The notes: a model not told the origin generated them from the sequence alone. A stretch of 64,000 nucleotides of DNA from an uncultured Ignavibacteriota bacterium (GCA_903900335.1 CAIUMP010000056.1:62001-126000); one strand, 5' to 3'; positions 1 through 8,030 are shown, counted from the first letter of the stretch. Numbers and translations: made by a program.

Positions 1-2
1 CT

Positions 3-1304
3 TGGAGTGCGTTCTTCAACTCGCTAACTCAAGATGATACTCTTTGGATGGTTACCTCGAAGGATAAGAAACTGTTTCTTCTCGCTCGTGGAAGGGTAAA
101 AGAAGTATTACCACAAAACATGGCCAAAACACATCCCGCTTTTAGGGGCAAAAAGGATTGGCCCGAGGAAGGCAAGAAGCAGAAATACTGGGCAATTATT
201 CAGCAGCCAAGTTCCCAAATTGTTTGGAATGATATCACTGATATTAAGGGTGTATTGCGATTTGTATTAAAAAATGGCGTAGTACTTCCGCTCCCGAAGG
301 ATCCGGCGCAATGGGGCAATTGGCTAAGAGGTCTGCACAAACTTTCAACTTCATCCACTCGACTACTACAAACTCGATTTGGAGCAGTAGCGAGCGATGG
401 CGCTCTGGCTGCTCCCTCAGAGGACATTGAGGCACCCGAGGAGACGAATGCGCAGACTGTGACAAATTATACCACGTACTGGAAGCCGCAAACAGCAAAA
501 TCTAATGAAGGCACACTAATGGTTAGCGCAGCAAGCGCGCGATACAAGCGTGTCTTGAAGGGTGATGTCTTATGGATTCTTATGGTCAAAGATGCTCATC
601 TCTACCTCGTAGGGATGGGAGCGATTGAAGAGGTCATGACGGATGAGCAAGCCGTTGAGAGATTTGGTGATGATAGGTGGGAAGCCGAATGTCATGTCGC
701 ATTCAAAAAACCCTACGTGCCCTATGAATTGCGGGACATTACAGACCTGTCAAAGGAACTCCGTTTTGAAGGGTCTAATTCGAGCCTTCCAGACGATCCC
801 GGGAAGTGGGCGAATGCGCTCCGAGCGCTTCGCAAGCCTACACAGCACTCTGTCAAGTTGCTTGCGAATAGATTGCAAGTTCCGGTGATCGCAAGCGATT
901 CTTCCCCGCTTGACGAATTGAAATTAGGCAATGCTCCGGTCGGGGCTGGCTTTGGCGATTCAATTTCGAATCGAAAAGTCGAGAAAGCCGCGATCAAGTT
1001 TGTGACGTCTCATTTTGAAAAACAAGGGTGGAAAGTCACTTCTAAAGAACAAGAACTATGTGGTTATGACTTGCTATGCGAGAAGGGTAAGAAGATTCAG
1101 CATTTGGAAGTTAAAGGCGTCAAGGGAGTCGGAGAGTCCGTTATACTAACGAGAAACGAGGTAGCCTATTTGGATCAGCCTTCTTCGTTTGTTTGCGTGG
1201 TGACGTCGGCTCTCAGTATGCCAAAATTGACTCGCTATTCAGGAGAGGAATTCAAACGGCAGTTCAAGCTAAATCCGTATGCCTTCATGGCAACGAAGGT
1301 ATAG
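3..1304 (+). CDS. DUF3883-type nuclease-like protein with repeated N-terminal modules, 5' partial
   Basis: The frame is open from base 3, and the residues before the first in-window ATG (base 48) align with a later copy of the same module, so the gene starts upstream of the window. Two modules are visible. The first contains DDTLWMVTSKDKKLFLL, the second GDVLWILMVKDAHLYLV, and each is followed by a stretch of about 70 residues that ends in an IT-D motif, a P-D-P-W motif and a Leu-rich helix. The last 110 residues resemble DUF3883 (NO VEIN C-terminal) domains. They carry GYDLLCEKG followed by HLEVKGV, which fits a PD-(D/E)xK core (Asp, then Glu-x-Lys). DUF3883 proteins are often found near restriction and defence genes. 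Base use looks more AT-rich than in the paa genes that follow. A nuclease or DNA-sensing role is inferred; the family match is fairly secure, the function is not. Confidence 0.7.
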   Translation, partial: WSAFFNSLTQDDTLWMVTSKDKKLFLLARGRVKEVLPQNMAKTHPAFRGKKDWPEEGKKQKYWAIIQQPSSQIVWNDITDIKGVLRFVLKNGVVLPLPKDPAQWGNWLRGLHKLSTSSTRLLQTRFGAVASDGALAAPSEDIEAPEETNAQTVTNYTTYWKPQTAKSNEGTLMVSAASARYKRVLKGDVLWILMVKDAHLYLVGMGAIEEVMTDEQAVERFGDDRWEAECHVAFKKPYVPYELRDITDLSKELRFEGSNSSLPDDPGKWANALRALRKPTQHSVKLLANRLQVPVIASDSSPLDELKLGNAPVGAGFGDSISNRKVEKAAIKFVTSHFEKQGWKVTSKEQELCGYDLLCEKGKKIQHLEVKGVKGVGESVILTRNEVAYLDQPSSFVCVVTSALSMPKLTRYSGEEFKRQFKLNPYAFMATKV

Positions 1305-1326
1305 GAATTACAACGTTACAACTTCA

Positions 1327-1740
1327 ATGACCGAAAGCCTAGACCCTCGCATCCAACGCGCGCACATCGAAGGCGCGCCAGCCTCAGCCGGGCTCGAACC
1401 GAACGAGCACTGGGAGACCTTCGCGATCTTCCATCAGGATAAGCGCGGCGCCGCGCACGAGTTCGTCGGTATCGTCCACGCGCCCGACCCTGAGCTTGCG
1501 CTCGTCTTCGCGAAGGAGCAATTCGGACGCCGCAAGAAGACCGTGAATATCTGGGCCGTCCGCTCGACCGACATCTTCACCTTCCAGCACGAGGACGAGG
1601 ACATGTTCTCCACCGTGCCGGACAAAAACTATCGCGAGGCCTCCGGCTATCCGGTGCGCAAGCGTATCAACAAATATCTTTTCGATACCAAGGAAGAGCA
1701 GAAGGAAATGGAACGAATGGACGCGGAGGCGAAAGCATGA
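1327..1740 (+). CDS. paaB: Phenylacetyl-CoA epoxidase subunit PaaB
   Basis: PaaB is the small bridging subunit of the multicomponent oxygenase that turns phenylacetyl-CoA into its ring-1,2-epoxide in aerobic phenylacetate breakdown. The core starts near residue 28 (EHWETFAIFHQDKRG, then HEFVGIVHAPDPELAL) and contains the FGRR and NIWAV segments typical of the family. The protein is 137 residues from ATG 1327, longer than the usual 95 or so because of N- and C-terminal extensions. An in-frame ATG at 1279 lies inside the previous gene and is less likely. No clear ribosome binding site precedes 1327. The stop overlaps the paaC start (ATGA), so translation is probably coupled. The catalytic partner paaA, normally just upstream, is absent; the DUF3883 gene ends 22 bases before this start. 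Confidence 0.88.
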   Translation: MTESLDPRIQRAHIEGAPASAGLEPNEHWETFAIFHQDKRGAAHEFVGIVHAPDPELALVFAKEQFGRRKKTVNIWAVRSTDIFTFQHEDEDMFSTVPDKNYREASGYPVRKRINKYLFDTKEEQKEMERMDAEAKA

Positions 1741-2492
1741 ACGACGCAATCAAAGACTTACTCTATCGCATGGCCGACGATGAACTCATCATCGGTCACC
1801 GCAACAGCGAGTGGACGGGCCTCGGGCCGATCCTCGAAGAAGACATCGCGTTCTCCTCCATCGCGCAGGATCAGATCGGTCATGCGCTGGCGATCTACAC
1901 GCTGCTTCAGCAACACTTCGAAGCAGGCACACCAGACGCCATCGCGTTCGGTCGCGACGAGAAGGATTTTCACTCGTCACACTTTGTCGAGCTTCCTATC
2001 GGCGATTATGCATTCAGCCTGATGCGTCACTTCCTCTTCGATCACGCGGAGTCTTTGCGCTACGAGATGCTCACACAATCTTCTTTCGCGCCGCTTGCCG
2101 CACTTGCGAAGAAGATCAAGGGTGAATTGAAGTATCACGTCCTTCATGCTGATCTCTGGGTAACGAAGCTCGGCAAAGGGACGGAGGAGAGTCATGCGCG
2201 AATGCAAACGGCGCTCAACGAAGCATTCCCGTATGCGCTCGGGATGTTCGAGCCATCGAAGTTTGAAGACGAATTGCAGACGAACAATATCTTCGAAGGC
2301 GAAGCGGCTCTGCAAGCGAAGTGGCTTGACGCAATCGCACCGATCATCGACAAGGCAGGTCTTGTCCTGCCTGATGTTGCCCCTTCGTCCATCATCTTCG
2401 GCGGACGCAACGGCTATCACAGTGTGTATCTTCAACCGATGGTCGAGGAGATGTCGGAAGTGTATCGACTCGATCCTGCAGCGACATGGTAG
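1737..2492 (+). CDS. paaC: Phenylacetyl-CoA epoxidase subunit PaaC
   Basis: PaaC is the ferritin-like structural subunit that pairs with PaaA in the epoxidase complex; it has the di-iron fold but is not the catalytic subunit. The 251-residue length is normal. Family hallmarks are the N-terminal LLYRMADDELIIGHRNSEW, then GPILEEDIAFSSIAQDQIGH, and a later FLFDHAESLRYE helix. The start codon overlaps the paaB stop by four bases. The stop (TAG at 2490-2492) overlaps the first codons of the long paaD reading frame. Everything seen agrees with an intact protein. Confidence 0.93.
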   Translation: MNDAIKDLLYRMADDELIIGHRNSEWTGLGPILEEDIAFSSIAQDQIGHALAIYTLLQQHFEAGTPDAIAFGRDEKDFHSSHFVELPIGDYAFSLMRHFLFDHAESLRYEMLTQSSFAPLAALAKKIKGELKYHVLHADLWVTKLGKGTEESHARMQTALNEAFPYALGMFEPSKFEDELQTNNIFEGEAALQAKWLDAIAPIIDKAGLVLPDVAPSSIIFGGRNGYHSVYLQPMVEEMSEVYRLDPAATW

Positions 2493-3040
2493 TTACGCAT
2501 AACCGCGTGGAGCGTGCCGACCCCGGCACGCTCTTAAACCAACAGAGAGGAAGTGCCGAGGGCGGCACTTCCCACGCGGTTATGGAGGTACTCGCCACCG
2601 TCATGGACCCCGAAATCCCCACCCTCAGCGTCATAGATCTCGGCATGATAACCGGGGTTACGATGAGCGATGATGGCATCCACGTTCGCCTACTCCCAAC
2701 ATTCGTGGCATGTCCCGCGACGAGTTACATTCGCAATAGCATCACCGACACGCTCGCGAACGCAGGCTTCCATAATGTGACGGTTGATATGGAAGACGAA
2801 CTCTCCTGGTCCAGCGACCGCGTGACTGAGCGAGGCCGGAAGCTGCTGGAAGAATTCGGTTTGGGCGCGCCGATACAGATTGATGGCGTCCTCAATCTCG
2901 AAACCATCGAGCATGTCAATTGTCCGCATTGCGGCAGCGCGAACACCACACTCCGCTCGATGTTCGGTAGCACGCTCTGCCGCTCGATCCATTACTGCGA
3001 GGATTGCCGGCAGGGGTTTGAGAGGTTTAAGCCGGTCTGA
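2486..3040 (+). CDS. paaD: PaaD (PaaJ)-like MIP18-family protein, N-terminus disrupted by a hairpin element
   Basis: PaaD-type proteins carry a MIP18/DUF59 domain and are thought to help iron-sulfur maturation of the PaaABCE oxygenase. The domain starts at MEVLATVMDPEIPTLSVIDL (ATG 2582). The C-terminal zinc-ribbon-like part has CPHCGS, a single Cys in STLC, then CEDC, and ends in FERFKPV, as in the family. The open frame also reaches back to ATG 2486, which overlaps paaC by seven bases. The extra 32 residues are encoded entirely by a double-hairpin element (2498-2584) and resemble no PaaD sequence I know. Either ATG 2582 is the true start, with the element forming the leader, or the element has been added to the protein in frame. 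No paaE or other paa gene follows. Confidence 0.9.
   Translation: MVVTHNRVERADPGTLLNQQRGSAEGGTSHAVMEVLATVMDPEIPTLSVIDLGMITGVTMSDDGIHVRLLPTFVACPATSYIRNSITDTLANAGFHNVTVDMEDELSWSSDRVTERGRKLLEEFGLGAPIQIDGVLNLETIEHVNCPHCGSANTTLRSMFGSTLCRSIHYCEDCRQGFERFKPV
2498..2584. repeat. BIME-like pair of inverted REP hairpins at the paaC/paaD junction
   Basis: An outer 13-base inverted repeat (CATAACCGCGTGG at 2498-2510, CCACGCGGTTATG at 2572-2584) encloses two perfect hairpins. Hairpin 1 is GAGCGTGCCG-ACCC-CGGCACGCTC (2510-2533). Hairpin 2 is GGAAGTGCCG-AGGG-CGGCACTTCC (2549-2572). A 15-base linker separates them. Each palindrome has a GTGG head on its outer side (GTGG at 2507-2510, CCAC at 2572-2575), the layout of two REP elements in inverted orientation. 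As RNA it would fold as a three-way junction that places ATG 2582 in the closing stem. The structure is read directly; the REP/BIME assignment is inference from the head-plus-palindrome pattern. Confidence 0.85.
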
Positions 3041-3076
3041 ACTTTGCTTTGTGTGATTGAGATGATTGGAGCTTGA

Positions 3077-3643
3077 TTAGCCCAACAGCACTATATCGAG
3101 TGCCTGATCCAATAGTATTATACCCGTACTAACGAGCAGCGTCACTATCGCCGTGATAGCCTGAAATCGCGGACGATATCCCTTTTCAACGGATGTGCGA
3201 TAGACCAGATAGAACAACATCGCAGACACCAACACTGGAAGCGTAAACTTGCCGATACCAAGCGCAAGACCAATCCGTGCCTCATCATTCGCATTCCGGA
3301 AACTGATACCCAGCGCAAGCAGCCGCATGAAGAACGGGACGAAGACGATCGGATACAATCGGCGATCTGAGAAACGCCGCAAAAGATAGAAGCCGATGAA
3401 CGCCTCGATGATGGTGATGAGCGGCCCAGCGGCGTCGATCAAACTGGAATCGAGTTGCGTCGCGGTACCCACGGTCGAGTAGGTCGAGTTGAGCGTCATG
3501 ATCATCGGGCAACCAAGCGCGCAGCCCATAAGGTAGTGGCCGCATTCGTGGAGCAGCCAGGAGAAGAGAACAATCAGGATGGTGACAAGCACATAGCCCG
3601 CCATACTGTTTCTTCCCAAATGTAATCGCTTCAACATAACCAT
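3077..3643 (-). CDS. Small M50-like (site-2-protease type) membrane metalloprotease
   Basis: A protein of about 188 residues with several hydrophobic segments. The first segment leads straight into LLHECGHYLMG, an HExxH zinc-protease motif placed within the membrane as in M50/site-2 proteases. A later AAGPLITIIEAFIGFYLL segment resembles the AGP region next to the active site of small M50-like proteins. It lacks PDZ or CBS domains, so it is a minimal form. The open frame reaches 3700 but then overlaps the upstream gene; ATG 3643 lies 19 bases after that gene's stop, and ATG 3604 is also possible. The substrate is unknown. It probably shares a transcript with the barrel protein just upstream. 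Confidence 0.68.
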   Translation of the reverse strand: MVMLKRLHLGRNSMAGYVLVTILIVLFSWLLHECGHYLMGCALGCPMIMTLNSTYSTVGTATQLDSSLIDAAGPLITIIEAFIGFYLLRRFSDRRLYPIVFVPFFMRLLALGISFRNANDEARIGLALGIGKFTLPVLVSAMLFYLVYRTSVEKGYRPRFQAITAIVTLLVSTGIILLDQALDIVLLG

Positions 3644-3662
3644 ATAATAGAATGGGCCAAGC

Positions 3663-4172
3663 TTAGAACGCCAACCCGAGGCTCGCACCACACCACACAA
3701 ATGTTTGGTTGCTAAAGAACAGAGGCGTCAACATAAGACGCAATAGAACTCCGCCGTCAGGTGGCTGATAGTGATACCCAATACCGACCGAATAAAATGA
3801 TCCGTGCGCTGTGATATCGGGATAATCTAAAATAAATTTGCCACTCTGAATCACCAAACCGGCATCGAATTCCAGCCACTGAGAAAGAGCCCGCGGAAAC
3901 CAATTGAGAAAGATCGGAAACGTTAGTGTGCCCAATACACCGTTCTCAAGATAAGAGCTACTCGGGATATTGCTTATTCCTACACGGAAACCGAAATCGG
4001 GGGATACCATTCGGTCGTAATTGATCGAATAAAAAATCGCTGGCCCGCCAAATTCAAAATACACCGCATTCGAAGCGGTTATTGTCGTGTCGGCGTGCGT
4101 CGAGTCCGCCTGCGCCCTGGCATTCGAAAGACAAACGGGAATGAGAATGCAGACGAATGCGGATCGGATCAT
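3663..4172 (-). CDS. Outer-membrane beta-barrel-like protein
   Basis: The start was placed at ATG 4172 because a Sec signal peptide begins there (MIRSAFVCILIPVCLSNARA). The longer open frame (to 4421) has no membrane-targeting logic and would run into the methyltransferase gene start. The 169-residue product shows alternating hydrophobic/aromatic strands (YFEFGGPAIFYSINYDR, FGFRVGIS, FYSVGIGYHYQ) and ends in Phe, as outer-membrane barrels often do. No specific family was recognised. It precedes the M50-like gene on the same strand with a short gap. Confidence 0.6.
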   Translation of the reverse strand: MIRSAFVCILIPVCLSNARAQADSTHADTTITASNAVYFEFGGPAIFYSINYDRMVSPDFGFRVGISNIPSSSYLENGVLGTLTFPIFLNWFPRALSQWLEFDAGLVIQSGKFILDYPDITAHGSFYSVGIGYHYQPPDGGVLLRLMLTPLFFSNQTFVWCGASLGLAF

Positions 4173-4329
4173 AAACGTGCTTACGGCCCGAGCGTCTCCA
4201 CGTTGCTCCAAATTAATCTCTGTAGCTTGTTTCAATTCTCTGACACTCCGGTTGACATGATATGAGAGGATTAGAACTGTCGAGATTTTCCTATGGTGCG
4301 CTGTTTTTTCGTATATTGTGTTCAGGATA

Positions 4330-5910
4330 ATGGGCACCTCAGACTTGCAAGCAGTGACAACAGAACTACTTAGGGAAACTCGCGGGAGTGTATATACGAA
4401 AGAGTGGGTCGTCCGGCTCATTCTGGATCTCTGTGCCTACACTTCCGATTTTGATCTTGCCTGCTCCTCTGCGCTTGAACCAGCCGCCGGAGAGGGTGCT
4501 TTTGCCCTGGAGATGGTGAAGCGATTGATGGAATCCTCGCGGAAGTTCTCGCGAGACCCGCAAGAGCTGGGTTCAGCATTAATCCTGTTTGAGATTGATC
4601 CAGTCGCCGCGGAACGGCTACGATACAGCATTGTATCTCTCCTTCAGGACGAGGGCGTATCATCAAAAGTAGCGGAAGATTTATGTGATTCGTGGATTCG
4701 CGTCGGTGACTATCTTCTCTCGACAAACAAAATACCCAAGGTTGATTTTGTGCTCGGCAATCCTCCGTACATTCGACTTGAGAACCTCGATGAGAGGTTC
4801 GCTGCGATGTACCGGCGATTGTTCCCCACAATGAGAGGTAGAGCTGATATCTACGTTGGGTTCTTCGAGGCGGGTCTGCGTCAACTGAAAGAAGGTGGTG
4901 TTTGCGGATTCATTTGCGCTGATAGATGGATGCGCAATAGTTATGGTTCTCACCTTCGTGCTCTGATACACCGGTTGTTTTCAGTTGACTGGATTATTGA
5001 ACTTCACGAAGCTGACGCATTCGAGGACGAGGTGGATGCCTATCCAGCAGTCACGGTTATCAGGCGCCGTTCGCAGGAACTCGTGAATATCGCTGAGGTC
5101 GTTGCGCAAACAACTCTTGAGGGGCTTCGCTTTCGAAGTATTGAGCCGTGGCTCAACGATGACGAACCATGGCCAAACGGAGATCCGGAGTCAATGGCTA
5201 AACTGGTTGCATGGAATAAACTACTCTCCACGCTTGAAGAAGAAGCAACTGGTACTTTCGTAGGAATCGGCGTCGCCAGCGGAGCAGACAAGATTTATGT
5301 CACGCGTGACGAGGAGCTTGTCGAGAAGAATCGCCTTCTTCCTTTAGCCTTAGGGAGTGACGTCTCAGAGTCAGGCTTCACCTGGTCACGACATTTTCTT
5401 GTTAACCCATGGAATGAAAAGGGTCTTGTTGATCTCAAACTCTTCCCCAAGCTCCAACAGTATTTTGAGAGTCATTCCAAGTCTTTGAAAGCAAGACATG
5501 TAGGCAAGAAATCCGAGGAGAAGTTCTATCGGACGATTGATAGGGTTGATTATGACTTGCTCACAGCCGAAAAACTGTATATCCCAGACATCCGATCTCG
5601 TTTGGTGCCGGTCCTCGATTCGGGATGGACATATCCGCATCATAACCTCTACTTTATCATCTCGCGAGATTGGGATCTCGAGGTCTTGGGCGGAATTCTA
5701 CTTTCGGAGCAAGCTCAACTCTTCATTTCTGCTTATGCCATGAAGATGAGAGGGGGATTCTACAGATATCAAGCTCAGTACTTGCGTAGAATTCGGGTTC
5801 CAAGGCTTCAAAATATTTCCGAAGACGACGCGCAAGAATTTCGCGATGCCTTTAGAGATAGAGATTCGGCTCGAAGCACACTCCGAGCGAACAAGTTCTA
5901 CCCAGCCTGA
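4330..5910 (+). CDS. N6-adenine DNA methyltransferase of a PaeR7I/XhoI-type R-M system
   Basis: This enzyme transfers a methyl group from SAM to adenine in DNA. Motif I is LEPAAGEGAFALEM (near residues 50-65) and motif IV is VLGNPPYIRL, the NPPY signature of gamma-class/Eco57I-like N6-adenine methyltransferases. The C-terminal half, from GIGVASGADKIYVTRDEE on, looks like a TaqI-type target recognition domain (GFYRYQAQYLRRIRVPRL near the end). From ATG 4330 it has 526 residues, close to M.PaeR7I as I recall it (about 530). A GTG at 4318 is an alternative start. It lies five bases before the endonuclease gene. The gene contains one CTCGAG site (5677-5682). Base use is more AT-rich than in sucC, which suggests transfer. 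Confidence 0.92.
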   Translation: MGTSDLQAVTTELLRETRGSVYTKEWVVRLILDLCAYTSDFDLACSSALEPAAGEGAFALEMVKRLMESSRKFSRDPQELGSALILFEIDPVAAERLRYSIVSLLQDEGVSSKVAEDLCDSWIRVGDYLLSTNKIPKVDFVLGNPPYIRLENLDERFAAMYRRLFPTMRGRADIYVGFFEAGLRQLKEGGVCGFICADRWMRNSYGSHLRALIHRLFSVDWIIELHEADAFEDEVDAYPAVTVIRRRSQELVNIAEVVAQTTLEGLRFRSIEPWLNDDEPWPNGDPESMAKLVAWNKLLSTLEEEATGTFVGIGVASGADKIYVTRDEELVEKNRLLPLALGSDVSESGFTWSRHFLVNPWNEKGLVDLKLFPKLQQYFESHSKSLKARHVGKKSEEKFYRTIDRVDYDLLTAEKLYIPDIRSRLVPVLDSGWTYPHHNLYFIISRDWDLEVLGGILLSEQAQLFISAYAMKMRGGFYRYQAQYLRRIRVPRLQNISEDDAQEFRDAFRDRDSARSTLRANKFYPA

Positions 5911-5915
5911 TCACT

Positions 5916-6647
5916 ATGAAGAAATCGCTAATCGATGCACGCTTTCAGGAAGCTGTTCAACACTTCTGGAATTCTCGTGTCAGCGCGCTTGCGGATCAAA
6001 AAGCTCGTGGCGTTACTGACGCTGGCGGTCGCGGTTCTGTGACGGCAAATGTCCAAATGAGATTACTCGAGAAGCTGGTCGCCGATACATTGTCCGATCT
6101 CGGCTTGGATGCGACATGCATCAAAACGAAGAGTTCTATCGAACTACCTGGATATTATCGGCCCGAAAAACAATGGGATCTGTTGGTGGTTGCAGATGGG
6201 AAATTGCTTTGTGCTCTTGAGTTCAAGTCGCAAGTCGGACCATCATTTGGCAACAATTTCAACAATCGTGTTGAAGAAGCAATCGGTAGTGCTTCGGATG
6301 TTTGGATCGCCTACAGGGAAGGACGATTCGGTAAAACACATCGTCCATTCCTGGGTTATTTCTTCCTGCTGGAAGATTGTCCCAAAGTCCACAATCCGGT
6401 TCGGGTAGCTCAATCGCATTTTCCAGTCGATCCCATATTTGAAGGGAGTAGTTATGCAAAGAGGTATCAGATACTGTGCGAACGCCTCCTCCTTGAGCGG
6501 TTGTATGACACTGCTTGCTTTACAATTGCGACGAACTCCGACCCCACCTTAATCAAGCATCCGTCAAAGGAGTTGTCTTTCAACAAGTTCATTAGTCAAC
6601 TTCGCGGGTCAGTTACTTCGTTTCTCGAAGGCGAGTTATTCGGTTGA
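5916..6647 (+). CDS. Type II restriction endonuclease, PaeR7I/XhoI family (expected C^TCGAG)
   Basis: This 243-residue protein carries the string ALEFKSQVGPSFGNNFNNR, which I recall as nearly identical in R.PaeR7I, followed by EEAIGSASDVWIAYREG, also very close to that enzyme. Earlier, LPGYYRPEKQWDLLVV supplies the acidic residue of a PD-(D/E)xK site, and EFK supplies Glu and Lys. XhoI and PaeR7I recognise CTCGAG, so the same specificity is predicted. The gene follows the methyltransferase with a five-base gap, a normal operon. The gene itself has a CTCGAG at 6066-6071. A hairpin follows the stop. No controller protein gene is seen. Family assignment is strong; specificity is inference from conservation. 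Confidence 0.93.
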   Translation: MKKSLIDARFQEAVQHFWNSRVSALADQKARGVTDAGGRGSVTANVQMRLLEKLVADTLSDLGLDATCIKTKSSIELPGYYRPEKQWDLLVVADGKLLCALEFKSQVGPSFGNNFNNRVEEAIGSASDVWIAYREGRFGKTHRPFLGYFFLLEDCPKVHNPVRVAQSHFPVDPIFEGSSYAKRYQILCERLLLERLYDTACFTIATNSDPTLIKHPSKELSFNKFISQLRGSVTSFLEGELFG

Positions 6648-6655
6648 ACCAGATT

Positions 6656-6688
6656 CCTCCTGCTCTCTCCAGTTGTAAGAGCAGGAGG
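6656..6688. terminator. Hairpin between convergent restriction gene and sucC
   Basis: CCTCCTGCTCT (6656-6666) pairs perfectly with AGAGCAGGAGG (6678-6688) around an 11-base loop. It lies between two convergent genes, so it could end transcripts from both sides. No clear T-run follows on either strand, so a classical intrinsic terminator is not certain. Confidence 0.6.
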
Positions 6689-6706
6689 TCTATCCTAAGA
6701 TTATCC

Positions 6707-7870
6707 CTACACCCCCAACGCCTCCGTAACCTTCTCCGCTGCGGCCTTCAGGCCCTTGGCGACGAGGAAGTTCATGCCGCTGTCGCGCAGGATGACGCCG
6801 GCCTCTTCCGCGTTCGTGCCTTCGAGTCGGACGACGATCGGGACGTGCGGCTTCACGAGCTTCGAGGCCTCGACAACGCCCGTCGCAACGCGGTCGCAGC
6901 GGACGATACCGCCGAAGATATTGATGAGGATCGCCTTGACATGCGGATCGCTCAGGATGATGCGGAAGCCCGCAGCGACCGTATCCTTATTGGCTCCGCC
7001 GCCAACATCGAGGAAGTTCGCCGGCTCTCCACCCGCGAGCTTGATGATGTCCATCGTCGCCATCGCGAGTCCTGCGCCGTTGACCATACAGCCGACGTTG
7101 CCATCGAGCTTGATATAATTCAAATTCGACTTCGACGCCTCGACCTCCAGCGGATCTTCTTCGGCGATGTCACGCAGTGCCGCAAAATCCGGATGACGGA
7201 ACATCGCGTTGTCATCGAAGTTGACTTTCGCATCGAGCGCGATCATCTTCTGATCCTTCGTCAGCACCAGCGGATTGATCTCGAACAGCGACGCATCGGT
7301 CTCCTCATACGCCAGGTACAGCGCCTTGAGGAACGCGACGCACTCCTTTAGCGCACCGCCGCTCAGTCCCAGCGCGAAAGCAAGCTGCCGCGCTTCGTAA
7401 TCACGGAAACCGAGAGCCGGATCGATGAAAACCTTCACGATCTTCTCCGGCGACTCCTCGGCGACCTTCTCGATCTCCATACCGCCCTCGGTCGAGACCA
7501 TGACGACATTCTTGCCGGTGTCGCGGTCGAGCACGATGCCCGCATAAAACTCCTTCTCGATGTCAACGCCCTGCTCGACGAGCAACCGCTGCACGAGGCG
7601 TCCCTCCGGCCCGGTCTGATGGGTGATGAGCGTCATGCCGAGAATTTCGCTCGCCCTCGCACGGACCTCATCCAAATTCTTGGCAAGCTTTACGCCGCCG
7701 CCCTTGCCGCGTCCGCCAGCATGGATCTGCGCCTTGACGACAGCGAGTGTCGTCGGCAGCTTCTTCGCGGCCTCGACCGCCTCATCGACCGAATAGGCGG
7801 CGTAGCCAACCGGCACCGGCACGCCATACTTCTTCAGAATCTCTTTACCTTGGTATTCGTGGATTTTCAT
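6707..7870 (-). CDS. sucC: Succinate-CoA ligase (ADP-forming) subunit beta
   Basis: SucC binds the nucleotide and succinate in the TCA-cycle enzyme that makes ATP (or GTP) from succinyl-CoA. The N-terminus [20 protein letters not shown] is the standard one, so the start is ATG 7870 (387 residues, normal length) and not the upstream codon at 7891. The ATP-grasp part includes [19 protein letters not shown] and [20 protein letters not shown]. The ligase part has [22 protein letters not shown] and [12 protein letters not shown]. The alpha-subunit gene sucD is not adjacent and must lie elsewhere. Upstream lies a long gene-free stretch with palindromes. Confidence 0.97.
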   Translation of the reverse strand: MKIHEYQGKEILKKYGVPVPVGYAAYSVDEAVEAAKKLPTTLAVVKAQIHAGGRGKGGGVKLAKNLDEVRARASEILGMTLITHQTGPEGRLVQRLLVEQGVDIEKEFYAGIVLDRDTGKNVVMVSTEGGMEIEKVAEESPEKIVKVFIDPALGFRDYEARQLAFALGLSGGALKECVAFLKALYLAYEETDASLFEINPLVLTKDQKMIALDAKVNFDDNAMFRHPDFAALRDIAEEDPLEVEASKSNLNYIKLDGNVGCMVNGAGLAMATMDIIKLAGGEPANFLDVGGGANKDTVAAGFRIILSDPHVKAILINIFGGIVRCDRVATGVVEASKLVKPHVPIVVRLEGTNAEEAGVILRDSGMNFLVAKGLKAAAEKVTEALGV

Positions 7871-8030
7871 ACGGGAAAAATTGGTGAGCACGCGAAACGA
7901 AGCGGCGCGGGTTCGAATTCCAATTTTTCAAATCCGTGCTGGAAACGCTACTGGCCATTCGCTGCCGCGTGTTCTTTGCATTCAACATTCATAAAGGCAC
8001 CTTTTTCTTGAAAACGGGTGCCCCTATTCT

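Noticed and set aside
6644-7351. 235-residue plus-strand frame opposite sucC
   Set aside because: Opposite a fully conserved sucC, rich in Arg and Asp, with no family features.
7905-7930. Possible tRNA T-loop (GGTTCGAATTCC)
   Set aside because: No acceptor, D or anticodon stem can be formed around it.
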